The notes under the pieces: model-generated
Databases searched by the model: none
Told to the model about the DNA's origin: nothing
What the model saw: the letters and a program-made list of their open reading frames with translations, nothing else
Position numbers and translations under genes: made by a program
In this document: positions 47,391 through 57,361 of the stretch, one piece after another
Layout: every line of letters starts with the position of its first letter
How positions within the stretch are numbered: position 1 is the first letter of the stretch
NCBI GenBank assembly: GCA_029641185.1
Contig: JAPWGK010000015.1
Location: 310,001-374,000, forward strand
Length of the DNA: 64,000 nucleotides
DNA from: Pseudofabraea citricarpa
Taxonomy: Eukaryota; Ascomycota; Leotiomycetes; Helotiales; Dermateaceae
Direction of reading: 5' to 3'

Positions 47391-48239
47391 TGATCTGAAA
47401 CTTTAGAGACGGATATACAATCGCGTTGTAATCGTGCCAAAATGCTATCTCTAAGTATATTGGCAGATCTGATGTAGTGTTGTCATGTTGTCAATATTCA
47501 ACTTGCTAACCACTTAATCCCTGCATATATCTATTTATTAAATGGTAAACAACGCCTCGAAAGAATTAGTTTTAAAATGAACATTTATTTGCATCTGAGC
47601 CCGTGGAGTATTGTCGTTTGTCTAATACTTAGCTAGTTGCAACAATTCTGTTGCAAGCATGAGCTCAAGGGATCAAAACAGCATGTCTCGCAAATCTCCA
47701 ACCGGCAAACAAATTCACACAGCTCTTTCGGACATAACAAATCTTGTCCCCCTCTCCCAAGATCACGGAAGAGGATTTATACCTTGGATCTAACATGGAT
47801 CTACGCATCAAAGTAGCACCTGCTCTGCATTCGGCTCGAGGAAATGTTCCGCCAATACGGACTTTCGATGTTCTCCGACCAGAGCTCGAAGATAAAAGGA
47901 AAACAACAACGACGAGCTCTGCGTACTAAGCCTCCGCGCGGAACACGGCAGTTATTGAGATCTCCCAGCGACCAATACGAGGCGACATTTTACATTCCGG
48001 GAAGTCAACCCCGCATGCACAAGTCCTGGCACCGGCCCCTCGCTAACATATTGGTTAGAGGTGGAGCACAAACCTTCCACTGTGGGGGACGGGAACCAGA
48101 AACTGGGGAACGACTGCGTGCAGTAATTTTAAGATATCTTCATGGGGGGTCCCGATCAAGTTGCCATATGCTTTTCTCGTTACCTTCTTCTAACCTTATC
48201 ATCACTTGAAGGAGGAGACCAAAACCGTACCCGATAATC
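47391..48239. other. Intergenic, upstream of the MFS gene
   Basis: 849 bp. Short frames (for example around 47744-48209) have no motifs and no splice partners that I could find. No gene is claimed. Confidence 0.5.
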
Positions 48240-49834
48240 ATGCCGCAAACTTTCAGCACCTGCACAGAAGGCGATCCCAAATTCTGGCCGACATGGATTC
48301 GTTATACTGTCCTGGCTAATTTATCGGTGTTTGTATTCATGGGCAATATGTATTCTTCCGGAATATCGACAGGATTCGAACAGCTGGCTCAAGAGTTCCA
48401 TGTTTCTTTCACTAAGCTTGCCGACCTCATTTCTTGGTCGGTATTTGCATTAGGCGTATCAAACCTGTTCTGGATGCCTACTGCGCTGTGCATCGGCAAA
48501 AGACCTACCGTATTGATATCAATGGCCATATTCGTAGCCGGAAATATTTGGAGTATTAAAGCACAGAGCTATGATTCCTTGATGGGTTCCAGAATCGTCG
48601 CTTCTTTCGGTGCTGGGTCTGTCGAAGCGCTTGGCCCTTCCATTATCGCAGGCGAGTAATTGTTAGTGGTTCAACCAAGCTTCCTTATTGACACTTAATA
48701 GACTTGTTTCTCGAGAGATATTTTGCATCCGCCATGGCTATTTTCGCTTTGTGCCTTTCGGGTGGTTCTCAAGTTGGCCCCATGATAGCCGGGTTTTTAA
48801 TAGACTCCGACGGCTGGCGTTGGTTTTTTATTCTCTGTGTCATTCTGAACGCTGTCAATCTGGTCGGATGCATCTTCTTTCTACCCGAAACAACTTATCG
48901 ACGTGCCGTCTATGATGGCGAGACGGCTGCAGAGGCAGATAAAGATGCGGTAGATATGATTGAGAATAGTGGGAAAGGCACCAATCTTGAAGCGGCGACC
49001 AATATCCAAGCTGATGGCGTAACAAGACCCCCTTGGGCTGGAAGTTATTGGAAGGACCTTTTCCAGTTCCGAGATCGTGGGCTTGAAACCCGTGGACTTG
49101 CAGCCTGGCCAAAACAAGTATCATTGCCATTCCGCTTCATCATCGTTCCGTCTGTCCTTTATGCAACATGCTCTTATGGCATCTTCCTTTCAGGGTATGT
49201 ATCCGTTCTTGAGAGCTAGACTTGCACTGCTAACTGCTGTATCAGAATTGTTGTTATTTCAACATTGACACCGCAATTGTTCTCACCTCCACCGTATCTC
49301 TTCACATCTTCAGACATCGGCTTGTATACTCTTTCTTCCTTCATAGGAATCATCATCGCTTATCCGATTGCCGGCCCGTTCACAGATCTACTTTCTAGAG
49401 CAATGTCTCGAAGAAACAATGGCATTCACAAGCCTGAGCACCGTATGCCAGCCTTGATTTTCCCTTTCTTGGTTGCTCCTCCAGGACTCATTCTGTTCGC
49501 ATACATGGTAGGAGACCAAAAGTCGTATTACAAATCAGCAGTTGGATATGCGATGCAGGCTAGTGGATTGGTGTTCGTTCCGTCCGTGGTGCTGTCTTAT
49601 GTAGTCGACGCCTATCCTCAAAATGGCGGCGAAGCATTGGTATTAATCAATGCTGGCAAGAACTTGGTTGCCTTCGGTGTGACGCTATCGTGTAACGATT
49701 GGTTGGAAAAGGAAGGCCTGAAGAAAATGTTCAATGAGCTAGCGGGTGCAGAGTGGATTGTGCTAGCTTTTGGAGTTCCTTTGTATTTTGCTGGTCCATG
49801 GCTTCGCAAGGCCACCCTGAAGCTTGTTAGTTAG
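48240..49834 (+). CDS. MFS transporter (DHA1-like)
   Basis: Three exons (48240-48651, 48702-49194, 49246-49834) give 497 aa. Intron 1 starts with GC (G|GCGAGT) and ends with AG; the GT at 48656 cannot be used without breaking the frame, so this is a GC-AG intron. About 12 membrane helices can be traced, with a central acidic loop (about 225-275). The segments DLFLERYFASAMAIF, GGSQVGPMIAGFLID and PETTYRR after helix 6 are typical of fungal drug:H+ antiporter-type facilitators. It probably moves an aromatic acid or related small molecule across the plasma membrane; direction is not readable. It lies next to the second flavoprotein hydroxylase gene. Confidence 0.92.
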
Positions 49835-50530
49835 ATAGTTGCGTCAAGATGTAGATATGATGGTGGAGCTACCAATAGGTGATAAATTGATTAGGGAAAT
49901 TGTGCAAATTGTTTCTTCAATTGACCTTGGCTTTACAATAGCCAGTGTGACCAGTGATCACCACTGCTTCATTTTGCTCCAGCTGCTGAGATGTCTTTCT
50001 TCTCTCCAAATAGGTCTTTGATCAATCATAGCTCAAGCAAGATATGCGTGGTTCTTCCCATGACCAAAAGCTATGTCCAAGGTGACGGGCTCTTCGGAGC
50101 ATGATTCCGGAGGGTATCGAGCATTACGTTGGATCATAGCACTTCACTATCGAGCCAACATAGAAGATCTGAAGGTAGCCAGTCTCTTTTTAAGTGGATG
50201 CTCGTTCTTTAACGGTGGATGTTTAGTGACGTGTGGGGTAGAATCCGAGCTCGGTGTCCCAGCGGCTTGGAAGATCGGTTCGGAGGACAAGCTCGGTTCG
50301 GAAAGCATTAAACAACAACAGACACCACTTCTCTTTAAAGATCCGTGAAAGGGAGTTTACCCCACACGGAACAGATATTAGATTGCCTTGTGCTTCCGTT
50401 AGTCTAGATCAATCGAGGAATTCCTACTTCAATTTCCGTTTCCTTTTGTACAATAATTTGGTACGGTCCCTTTTACACAGTACAATATTTCCCCTCGGTT
50501 TGTGTACTTTTCTGCACACATATTTCTAAA
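49835..50530. other. Intergenic, promoter side of the second hydroxylase gene
   Basis: 696 bp. One 91-codon ATG frame (50073-50348) has no recognisable features. The last 60 bp before the ATG at 50531 are CT-rich and leader-like. Confidence 0.5.
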
Positions 50531-51931
50531 ATGGCGATCAAAGAGCCCGCAGACACATTCAGGATTCTCATCGTCGGTGCAGGGATAGCGGGTCTAGCAT
50601 CCGCGATAGCACTTCGCAAGCCGGGACGAACGATCCTGGTATTAGAGCAATCAAGCCAGAGCCGAGAGATCGGAGCCACGATATCACTCCAGCCCAACGC
50701 ATCGAAGATAGTCGAGAAAGAATGGGGGCTGGGCGCAGAACTGAAAGCGAGAGGTTCCATGATCGATGAGGCCTTCCGGATATGCTCGACCGATGGCAAG
50801 GAACACAATCGGATCAACCTCCGGGCGAAGGTGGAGTATGGAGGCGATCGGGTTGTCTATCATAGACAAGACCTGCATACGGTTCTGAAAGAAGCCGCGA
50901 CAGCAAGCGGCGGAGTAGGCGAAGCGGTAGCGATTCGGCTTTCCAGTCGCGTCGTCTCGTGTGATTGTGATGCGGGTTCTGTCACGCTCGAGAATGGAGA
51001 GGTTCTTGGAGGGTTTGATCTCGTCGTGGGAGCAGACGGGATCCACAGTAATGTCAGGACGAGTGTCCTCGGAAAGGAAATCAGCCCGGTTGCCACTGGA
51101 GTATCTGCTTATAGGCTGATGATCAAGGCATCAGATATTGAAGGCGATGAAGAAATAAGCAGGTTCTTGAATCCTCGAGATTCCTGCACGACTATGGTCA
51201 TGGGCCACGAATGTCGCTTGATCATGGGCCCAGCTCGGAATGGTGAGATCTACAGTATCGTGGCAATGGTTCCTGACAGTAAGTAGCAGCACCATCCACG
51301 TCTTAGAAAAACTTTAACAAGAAGTAGAACTCGCGAATGAGGATGTGAAGGGCACATCTTGGACCTCAAATGGCGATATGGAAAGCCTGCAGGAGAGTTT
51401 TAAAGATTTCCCAGACTGGTGCAAGAGACTGTTTAAGCATGCGCCAGAACTTGGATTGTGGCAGCTTCGTGACCTGGTATGCTCCTCATCTGCGAATAGA
51501 TTGTGTTTGAGAAATTGACTTGGATCGTCAAGGAGCCGTTGGAAACCTGGGTCAAGGGCAGAACAGTTATTATTGGAGATGCAAGTCATGCAATGCTCCC
51601 AACTCAAGGGCAAGGGGCAAGCCAGAGCATAGAAGATGCGGTAGGTCGTATCGCATGAGCACGCGAAATATGGCTCACCTGTATCCAGGAATCGCTCGGT
51701 GTATTCTTTGCAGATGTACCTCCTAATCCAACATTGATAGAGATCAGCAGCAGACTTCAGGTATCTCTCTCTGTTTGATTTGAGAACACCATGGATTGAT
51801 CAATATAGGAGCTCGAGCAGACCAGAAAACCACGAGCGACGATAATCCAATCATTCAGCAGGGAGAGTGCAAAACCTGCTACTGAGAAAGGCAAAACCGA
51901 CATCAAGATGTATGCCCAACAACTATTTTAG
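50531..51931 (+). CDS. FAD-dependent monooxygenase, salicylate-hydroxylase-like
   Basis: Five exons (50531-51278, 51328-51476, 51533-51640, 51689-51760, 51809-51931) give 399 aa. Class A flavoprotein motifs are all present: [14 protein letters not shown], the LQPNASKI and YHRQDLH segments, [12 protein letters not shown], and [22 protein letters not shown] around Asp315. The family hydroxylates aromatic acids with NAD(P)H and O2; salicylate hydroxylase is the best known type. The C-terminus is short: the frame stops at MYAQQLF shortly after the last conserved helix, where relatives often run 20-40 residues further. A later splice is not obvious. One oddity is RKPGRT after the first helix where RxGH is common. 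Confidence 0.92.
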
Positions 51932-53464
51932 AAGGGTAAATCATGAAAACTGATATGGTGCCTTAGAAAAACTGATGTGTACATGGACTTCAACTGCACC
52001 TACAGAGGCGCAAAAGAGTGGCAGACCAACCAGCAAAAATACATGGCACCCATTTCTTAACAGACAGCCTTTGTATATGTCTGGATCTGGGTTGGGAACA
52101 GAAATGGGATGGATTATGAGGAAAACGATGAACTGGGGTTCAAGAGATTGATGTTCAGTTTTCATTTCATTGTTAGAATGGCTTCTGTTGCGATTCTTCT
52201 CGATGAAAAGATTTATGGGTTTCGGGGATTTCTTCTTTCTTGCCTATTCCGTTGTCAGGAGGAGCTTTACTGTTACCCACTTGGAAGTTTAAAGATACTA
52301 AGCGAGCAGTGCCAGAGTATTTAAATTCCGACTTCGTTTTTAACGATGGGATTTGAGTGCTTGCTTTCTAGCTTGAGTAAACCAAGTAAACCAAAACTCT
52401 GATTTTTGGATCAGATGTGAGATATTGAAGAGGTTGTATGGTCTGACAAGGTAAAATCAGAGATGGTGACGTCCCCCATCCACTCGGATGCTGTTGAAAC
52501 CCACCCGCGGTCGAAGTACAAGATACTATCTAGTTTTTTCTTCTTCTTTTCTTCTCTTCTTCTTCTTCTTCTTCTTTCTTCTTTTCCCTGCCTCTGATTT
52601 GATTGCTCAATCTTGAATCAGCTGCTATCTTATTACTACAAGATAGACGTCGTACCACTTTTCATAATCTCAAGCAAGAAGCAAGATCCCCCCGGAAACC
52701 CCACACTATGTACAGACATCACTTGATTCCATGTCAGATCACAGAATAATGGAAACCAGAGTGATTACTTTTTCCAACCCCGTGCGGTGGTAACCTGTCA
52801 GCCCCGCGGTGGCGGCAGCACAGTCGGTAAAATGCAGCTGTTGGTGTTTGTTGGTCCAATGGCCGGGCACACGAGCAGGCCACTCGACCTCTCGACCTGC
52901 TCACGAACACGAACATCTGATTTCTTCTAGCACAACGTTGTGATCTCGGGGTATTGATCGTGGAGCCCCAGGTCAGTGAGGAATTCATCACCCCATTTCG
53001 TGTCGTCCCCGCTCCCGCTGCCCCCCTCACGCCGGAGCATTTTGTTCCCCAGCATTCCAGCCTCCCAGCATTCCACAGTCAGAAGTGCAGACCTCCGAGC
53101 ATCGGGGCTGGCGCTCAAGCCCCGTCAGAATAGTTTCTTATCTGGCTGTTATCGCTGCTACTGCTGCTGCTGCTGCATTCATTCTGCATTTCTGCGTCTG
53201 CACGTTCTTGCATTGACTTTCGCCAAAAAATCAATCACCGACAACATCTCTCCTCCCATCTCATCTCACTCAATCCGTCCGAGCAGAGACAGCCCACTGC
53301 CGCCGCCATCCCATCCCATCTCATCCCATCTCGTCGCATCTGATCCCACTCACCGAGCAGACACGATAAGCACCGCTTGAGCTAGGAAAAAGTTCGCCTG
53401 GTTCTGGTCGGTGTGGCTGTTTCGGCGTGTCAGGTCTCGCTCTCACTCTGCTACTGTACTCATC
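51932..53464. other. 1.5-kb intergenic region with CTT tract
   Basis: No supported gene. A CTT-rich microsatellite lies at about 52538-52586, TGC/CTG repeats near 53152-53176, and CATCCCATCTCAT-type repeats near 53310-53345, close to the aminotransferase start. Confidence 0.5.
52538..52586. repeat. (CTT)n tract
   Basis: Interrupted CTT trinucleotide run on the plus strand in an intergenic region. Confidence 0.8.
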
Positions 53465-55477
53465 ATGTCTGCGTCATTATTATTATCGAGACGGGTCGCC
53501 CCTCGAGCGTCGTCCATCTCCGGCACCCGTTCCCATTCCCATTCCCACACCCCCAACGTCTTCTCTCTCCCTATCGCCAGGTCCGCGGCAGTATTGACAT
53601 CAGGTATGTGCCATCTCTCTCTTCTCTCTCTCCCACTCAGTGACCACAAGACTGAATGAAGAACGAGTTGTGTCCGACGTCGGGCGACTGTTTTCACCCC
53701 CCGCTCTGCCTCATGCAAGACTGTGGGGTCATCTGAATGCGTGTGTGTGATCAGGAAAGGATTTTGTCTGCGGTCTTGCCTCAGCTGCCGCATTTAATAA
53801 TTGACTCGCTGAAACCTCGAAAAACCTTGTCCCGCTCGCTCTAACATCTGCCTTTTCCGAACAGAACTACCACGCTCCTCTAGACAATTCTCACAACGAG
53901 CCCGCAACATGTCGAACGTCAAGGGCCACCAAAGCCTGAGCATACACAACATCAACCCCCATCTGAAGGAGGCAAAGTATGCCGTGCGAGGAGAGCTGGC
54001 GACACGCTCTGCCAAGTACAGAGACGACTTGAAGAAGGGTGAACAAGCACACCTGCCATTTGACAAGGTCATTGCCGCCAATATTGGAAACCCGCAGCAG
54101 CTGGACCAGAAGCCCATTACCTTCTTCCGCCAGGTTCTAAGTCTGCTCGAGTACCCTCCACTCTTGGAGAAGGAGGATGTTCTGTTGCAGCAGCTGGGCT
54201 ACAAGACGGATGTGATTGCGAGAGCGAAGTGGTTACTGGAGCATGCGCAGAGTGTAGGAGCTTACAGCGACAGCACGGGAGTCAAGGAGATCCGAGAAAG
54301 CGTTGCTGGATTTATTGAGAGTGAGTCTCACCGCTCTAACGTGGGAGTTTATATGCTAACGTCTAAACCCAGGACGCGATGGCTTCCCAGCTAAGGCTGA
54401 AGACATCTACCTCTCGGGCGGAGCATCCTCAGGAGTAAACACCCTTCTCAACGTCATCTGCGATGGCCCTAAGACCGGTGTTCTCGTCCCAATCCCACAA
54501 TACCCGCTGTATACCGCATCTCTCGCTCTTCTCAATTCTACATGTGTACCGTACCTTCTCAGTGAGTCCAAGGGCTGGGGAACTGATCTTGAGGCTATCC
54601 GGACTGCCCACGAGAAGGCCGTTGCAGACGGAATCGAAGTACGCGCTATTGTAATCATCAACCCTGGTAACCCAACCGGTGCTAGTTTGTCAGAAGATGA
54701 TGTGGAGGCGGTTATCGACTTCGCTGCTGAGGAGAAGCTCGTAGTTATGGCTGACGAGGTTTACCAAACCAACGTCTTCAAGGGTAAATTCCACAGCTTC
54801 AAGCGAGCTCTCCGAACGTTGCAGAAGAAGGATGCCGAGAAGTACAAGAACGTCGAGCTCGCCTCGCTACACAGCGTCTCCAAGGGAATGGTTGGAGAAT
54901 GTGGACATCGTGGTGGATACTTCGAACTTTGCGGCTTTGATCCTCTCGTGCAAGATCAGATCTACAAGTTTGTCAGTATCAGCTTGTGCGCTCCCGTCAT
55001 TGGCCAATGCTTGGTAGAGTTGATGGTCAACCCACCTAAGGAGGGCGAGCCAAGTTACGAACTCTACAAGAGCGAGTACGATGGAATCTTCAAGGGCCTT
55101 CAAGAGAGAGCAACTGCTCTGTATGAAGCTTTCAAGGATATGGAGGGCGTCAAGTGTGATGAACCCCAGGTAAGCTTTCTGAGCCAATTAATTAACTTGA
55201 TGCAATTCTAATCTATACTCAGGGATCCATGTACCTCTTCCCAACCATCACGCTTTCTCCCAAGGCCATCGAAGCCGCTAAGAAGGCAAACAAGGTTCCA
55301 GATGAATTCTACGCCTCGCGTTTGTTGGATGCTACCGGAGTCTGTGTTGTGCCCGGATCTGGTTTCGGCCAGAAAGAGAACACGTACCATTTCCGAACCA
55401 CCTTCCTCGCACCCGGTACCGAGTGGGTAGGAAGGATCTCCAAGTTCCACGCCGAGTTCATGAACGAGTTCAGATGA
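53465..55477 (+). CDS. ALT1: Alanine aminotransferase, with mitochondrial presequence
   Basis: Four exons (53465-53603, 53865-54320, 54373-55169, 55223-55477) give 548 aa. The first exon encodes an Arg/Ser/Ala-rich leader (MSASLLLSRRVAPRASS) typical of mitochondrial targeting. The rest is a class I/II PLP aminotransferase of the ALT type: NIGNPQQLDQKPITFFRQV, LSGGASSGV, PIPQYPLYTASLAL, INPGNPTGAS, ADEVYQTNVF, and SVSKG with the PLP lysine followed by ECGHRGGYFEL. It interconverts alanine and 2-oxoglutarate with pyruvate and glutamate. Intron 1 is 261 bp, much longer than its neighbours. A second ATG at 53910 (MSNVKGHQ) just after the leader could give a cytosolic form by internal initiation; this is inference. 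Confidence 0.96.
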
Positions 55478-56106
55478 GAGGCGGTTGTATGACAGGATAC
55501 TGTATATATGATGATGACGACGATAGCTTGGGTTCATGATCTACTTCTGCCTTGCAATTCTTCACGCGTGGTTTGGCTCCTCTCATTCTTGTTTCGCCGA
55601 GCTCGAGGGTTTTCATAAAAACTGGGGGGTTAAGGTAGAGGCAGGAGTTTGAACAACCGGAGTTGAGATTTAAAAAGCATCCCATCTTCTTCAATCTTAG
55701 ATCAACTGCACAAGCTGCAAGGCTTCTCCTAGTCTCTCTAAGTTGCTAGGATAAGAATCAGAATCAGAATCAGAAAATGAGATTGGAATACCACTTTCAC
55801 CTCTTTGACTTGCCGAATGTGCTGCTCACTCATGAAGAGGGAAAAGTGATCTTGCCTTGCCTCACTTGCACATGACATAATCACGTGAGCACGCACCGGA
55901 AAATCCCATGTCCCGCAATCAACTTGGAGCCTCGATATCAAGGCATGAACCGAATTTCGCATCCGCGAGCTGCAGCTACATTATTGAGCCTCACGAAGCA
56001 CCCGAGTAGTCCCCAACCCGTCATCACCACCTGCCTCCTGCGCGCATCTAGCTCACACGACAGCAGCAGCAACAGCAGCAGCAATTGGCAAACCCACTTC
56101 CACAAG
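55478..56106. other. Intergenic, ALT1 to bL33m
   Basis: 629 bp with no supported gene; an (AGAATC)n-like run occurs near 55755-55775, and CAGCAG-rich leader sequence lies just before the ribosomal protein ATG. Confidence 0.55.
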
Positions 56107-56390
56107 ATGGCGAAAAAAGGTCCGCTCTCTCTCTTTCTTTCCCCACCCTCTTCCAAACAGACAGACAGACAGACAGAGATACAGATACAGATACAGAAGA
56201 GAGAACAGGCAGCTAACAGAAGGAACGAAAATAGTCAAGAGCAGAACGATCGCCGTGCGACTCGTGTCCATGGCGCTGACGGGCTACTACAAGACGCTGA
56301 TCCGACCGCGCACGCATCGGCCTCTGAGCATGCTGAAGTATGATCCTGTTGGTATGTTTTTTTCTTTGTGTTTCTGTTTTCTGAAAGAGA

Positions 56391-56427
<37 letters not shown>

Positions 56428-56530
56428 GAGAGAATAAGAGAAAGAAGAAAGGCTGATTTGGTGCTGCTGCTGCGCTTTATTAGTTAGGAAGAAGGTTCTG
56501 TTCCTTGAGGCTAAGAGGGGTGGGAGGTAG
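56107..56530 (+). CDS. MRPL39: Mitochondrial large-subunit ribosomal protein bL33m
   Basis: Three exons of 13, 117 and 47 nt (56107-56119, 56235-56351, 56484-56530) give 58 aa, so simple ORF searching misses it. The product reads MAKK, then [19 protein letters not shown], the [14 protein letters not shown] block, and [14 protein letters not shown] at the end, which matches bacterial/mitochondrial bL33 (yeast Mrpl39) over its whole length. It is a structural protein of the mitochondrial large ribosomal subunit. Both introns are longer than usual here (115 and 132 bp) and carry simple repeats: CAGA in the first, GA in the second. The first exon codes for only four residues plus one base. Confidence 0.92.
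56394..56434. repeat. (GA)n microsatellite in intron 2 of the bL33m gene
   Basis: About 15 GA dinucleotides followed by imperfect GAGAGA sequence, wholly inside the second intron of the ribosomal protein gene. Confidence 0.85.
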
Positions 56531-57361
56531 AGGGATTTACCTAGGGGGAGGGGGAGGGTTATGGAGGTTGGAGGGTGGGTTGTGAAGAGGGATGGGATGG
56601 GATGGGATGATGGGATTGATGGGATGTGCAGTGGAGTGTGGTGGCTGGCTGCGGACGGATATGCACCTGCACCTGGACCTGGACGACGATGAGGTCGACT
56701 TTGACTCGATCCTTTCCGATTCTCATTCGCCATCTACTCTCCTCTATTCTGCTCTGCCTACCTTACCCTACTTCACCTATCTCATCGCCAAACTCGACTC
56801 GACTCGACTCAACCCTCTCTTCATTGCGAACCGTATGCGGAGCTGGAAATCGAGAATTGGGAAATCTAGAAGGGAGGGAGGAGATTAAGAAAAGAGCCCA
56901 TGAACCGCGCGTGTATGAATACAGCAAGCTACCTTAGCATCTTTGTACAAGAATCAGGCATGGAATCGGCGTTTTGGGACCAATGGAAATTTCACCAACT
57001 CAAAATTGCAGTCACACGGTGCTTCTGATAATCGAGTTGTATTTGGAAGGCTTTGTGAATTGTTGTGGCTAGCTACTTGCAAGATCTTCCTGGTGATATA
57101 TGTGTTACAAAGGTTTGTTATATGTATGGAGCAAACTCTTCAATCAACATCGTTCCCGTCCGTCTAAAAGATATATATGCTGATCTTGAACAAGAAGTAA
57201 ATTTCCTGTTCAATCTCCTGAACCACTCACATTGTATAAAGACCACAAGGAAGAGAGTAAGAATTTGTATCCACCTGAAAATATATTGTAGCAAGCCTTT
57301 CAAGAAAGGAGACTCCAAAATAAGGATACTGCATCTTTCAAGTTGGCAGAAGTCTTTCGTT
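56531..57361. other. Convergent intergenic region
   Basis: 831 bp. GGGATGGGAT repeats occur near 56588-56608 and CTCGACTCGACTCGACT near 56790-56808. Frames here show no motifs. Confidence 0.55.

Noticed and set aside
47744..48209. Short plus-strand frames upstream of the MFS gene
   Set aside because: No domains, no splice partner, and overlap between frames; probably untranslated sequence.
50073..50348. 91-codon ATG frame between the MFS and second hydroxylase genes
   Set aside because: Composition is ordinary, no motif or conservation signal can be seen, and it lies in the expected promoter.
51909..51931. A further intron at the end of the second hydroxylase gene (GTATGC...TTTTAG)
   Set aside because: It would be only 22 nt, too short for splicing, so the TAG at 51929 is taken as the stop.
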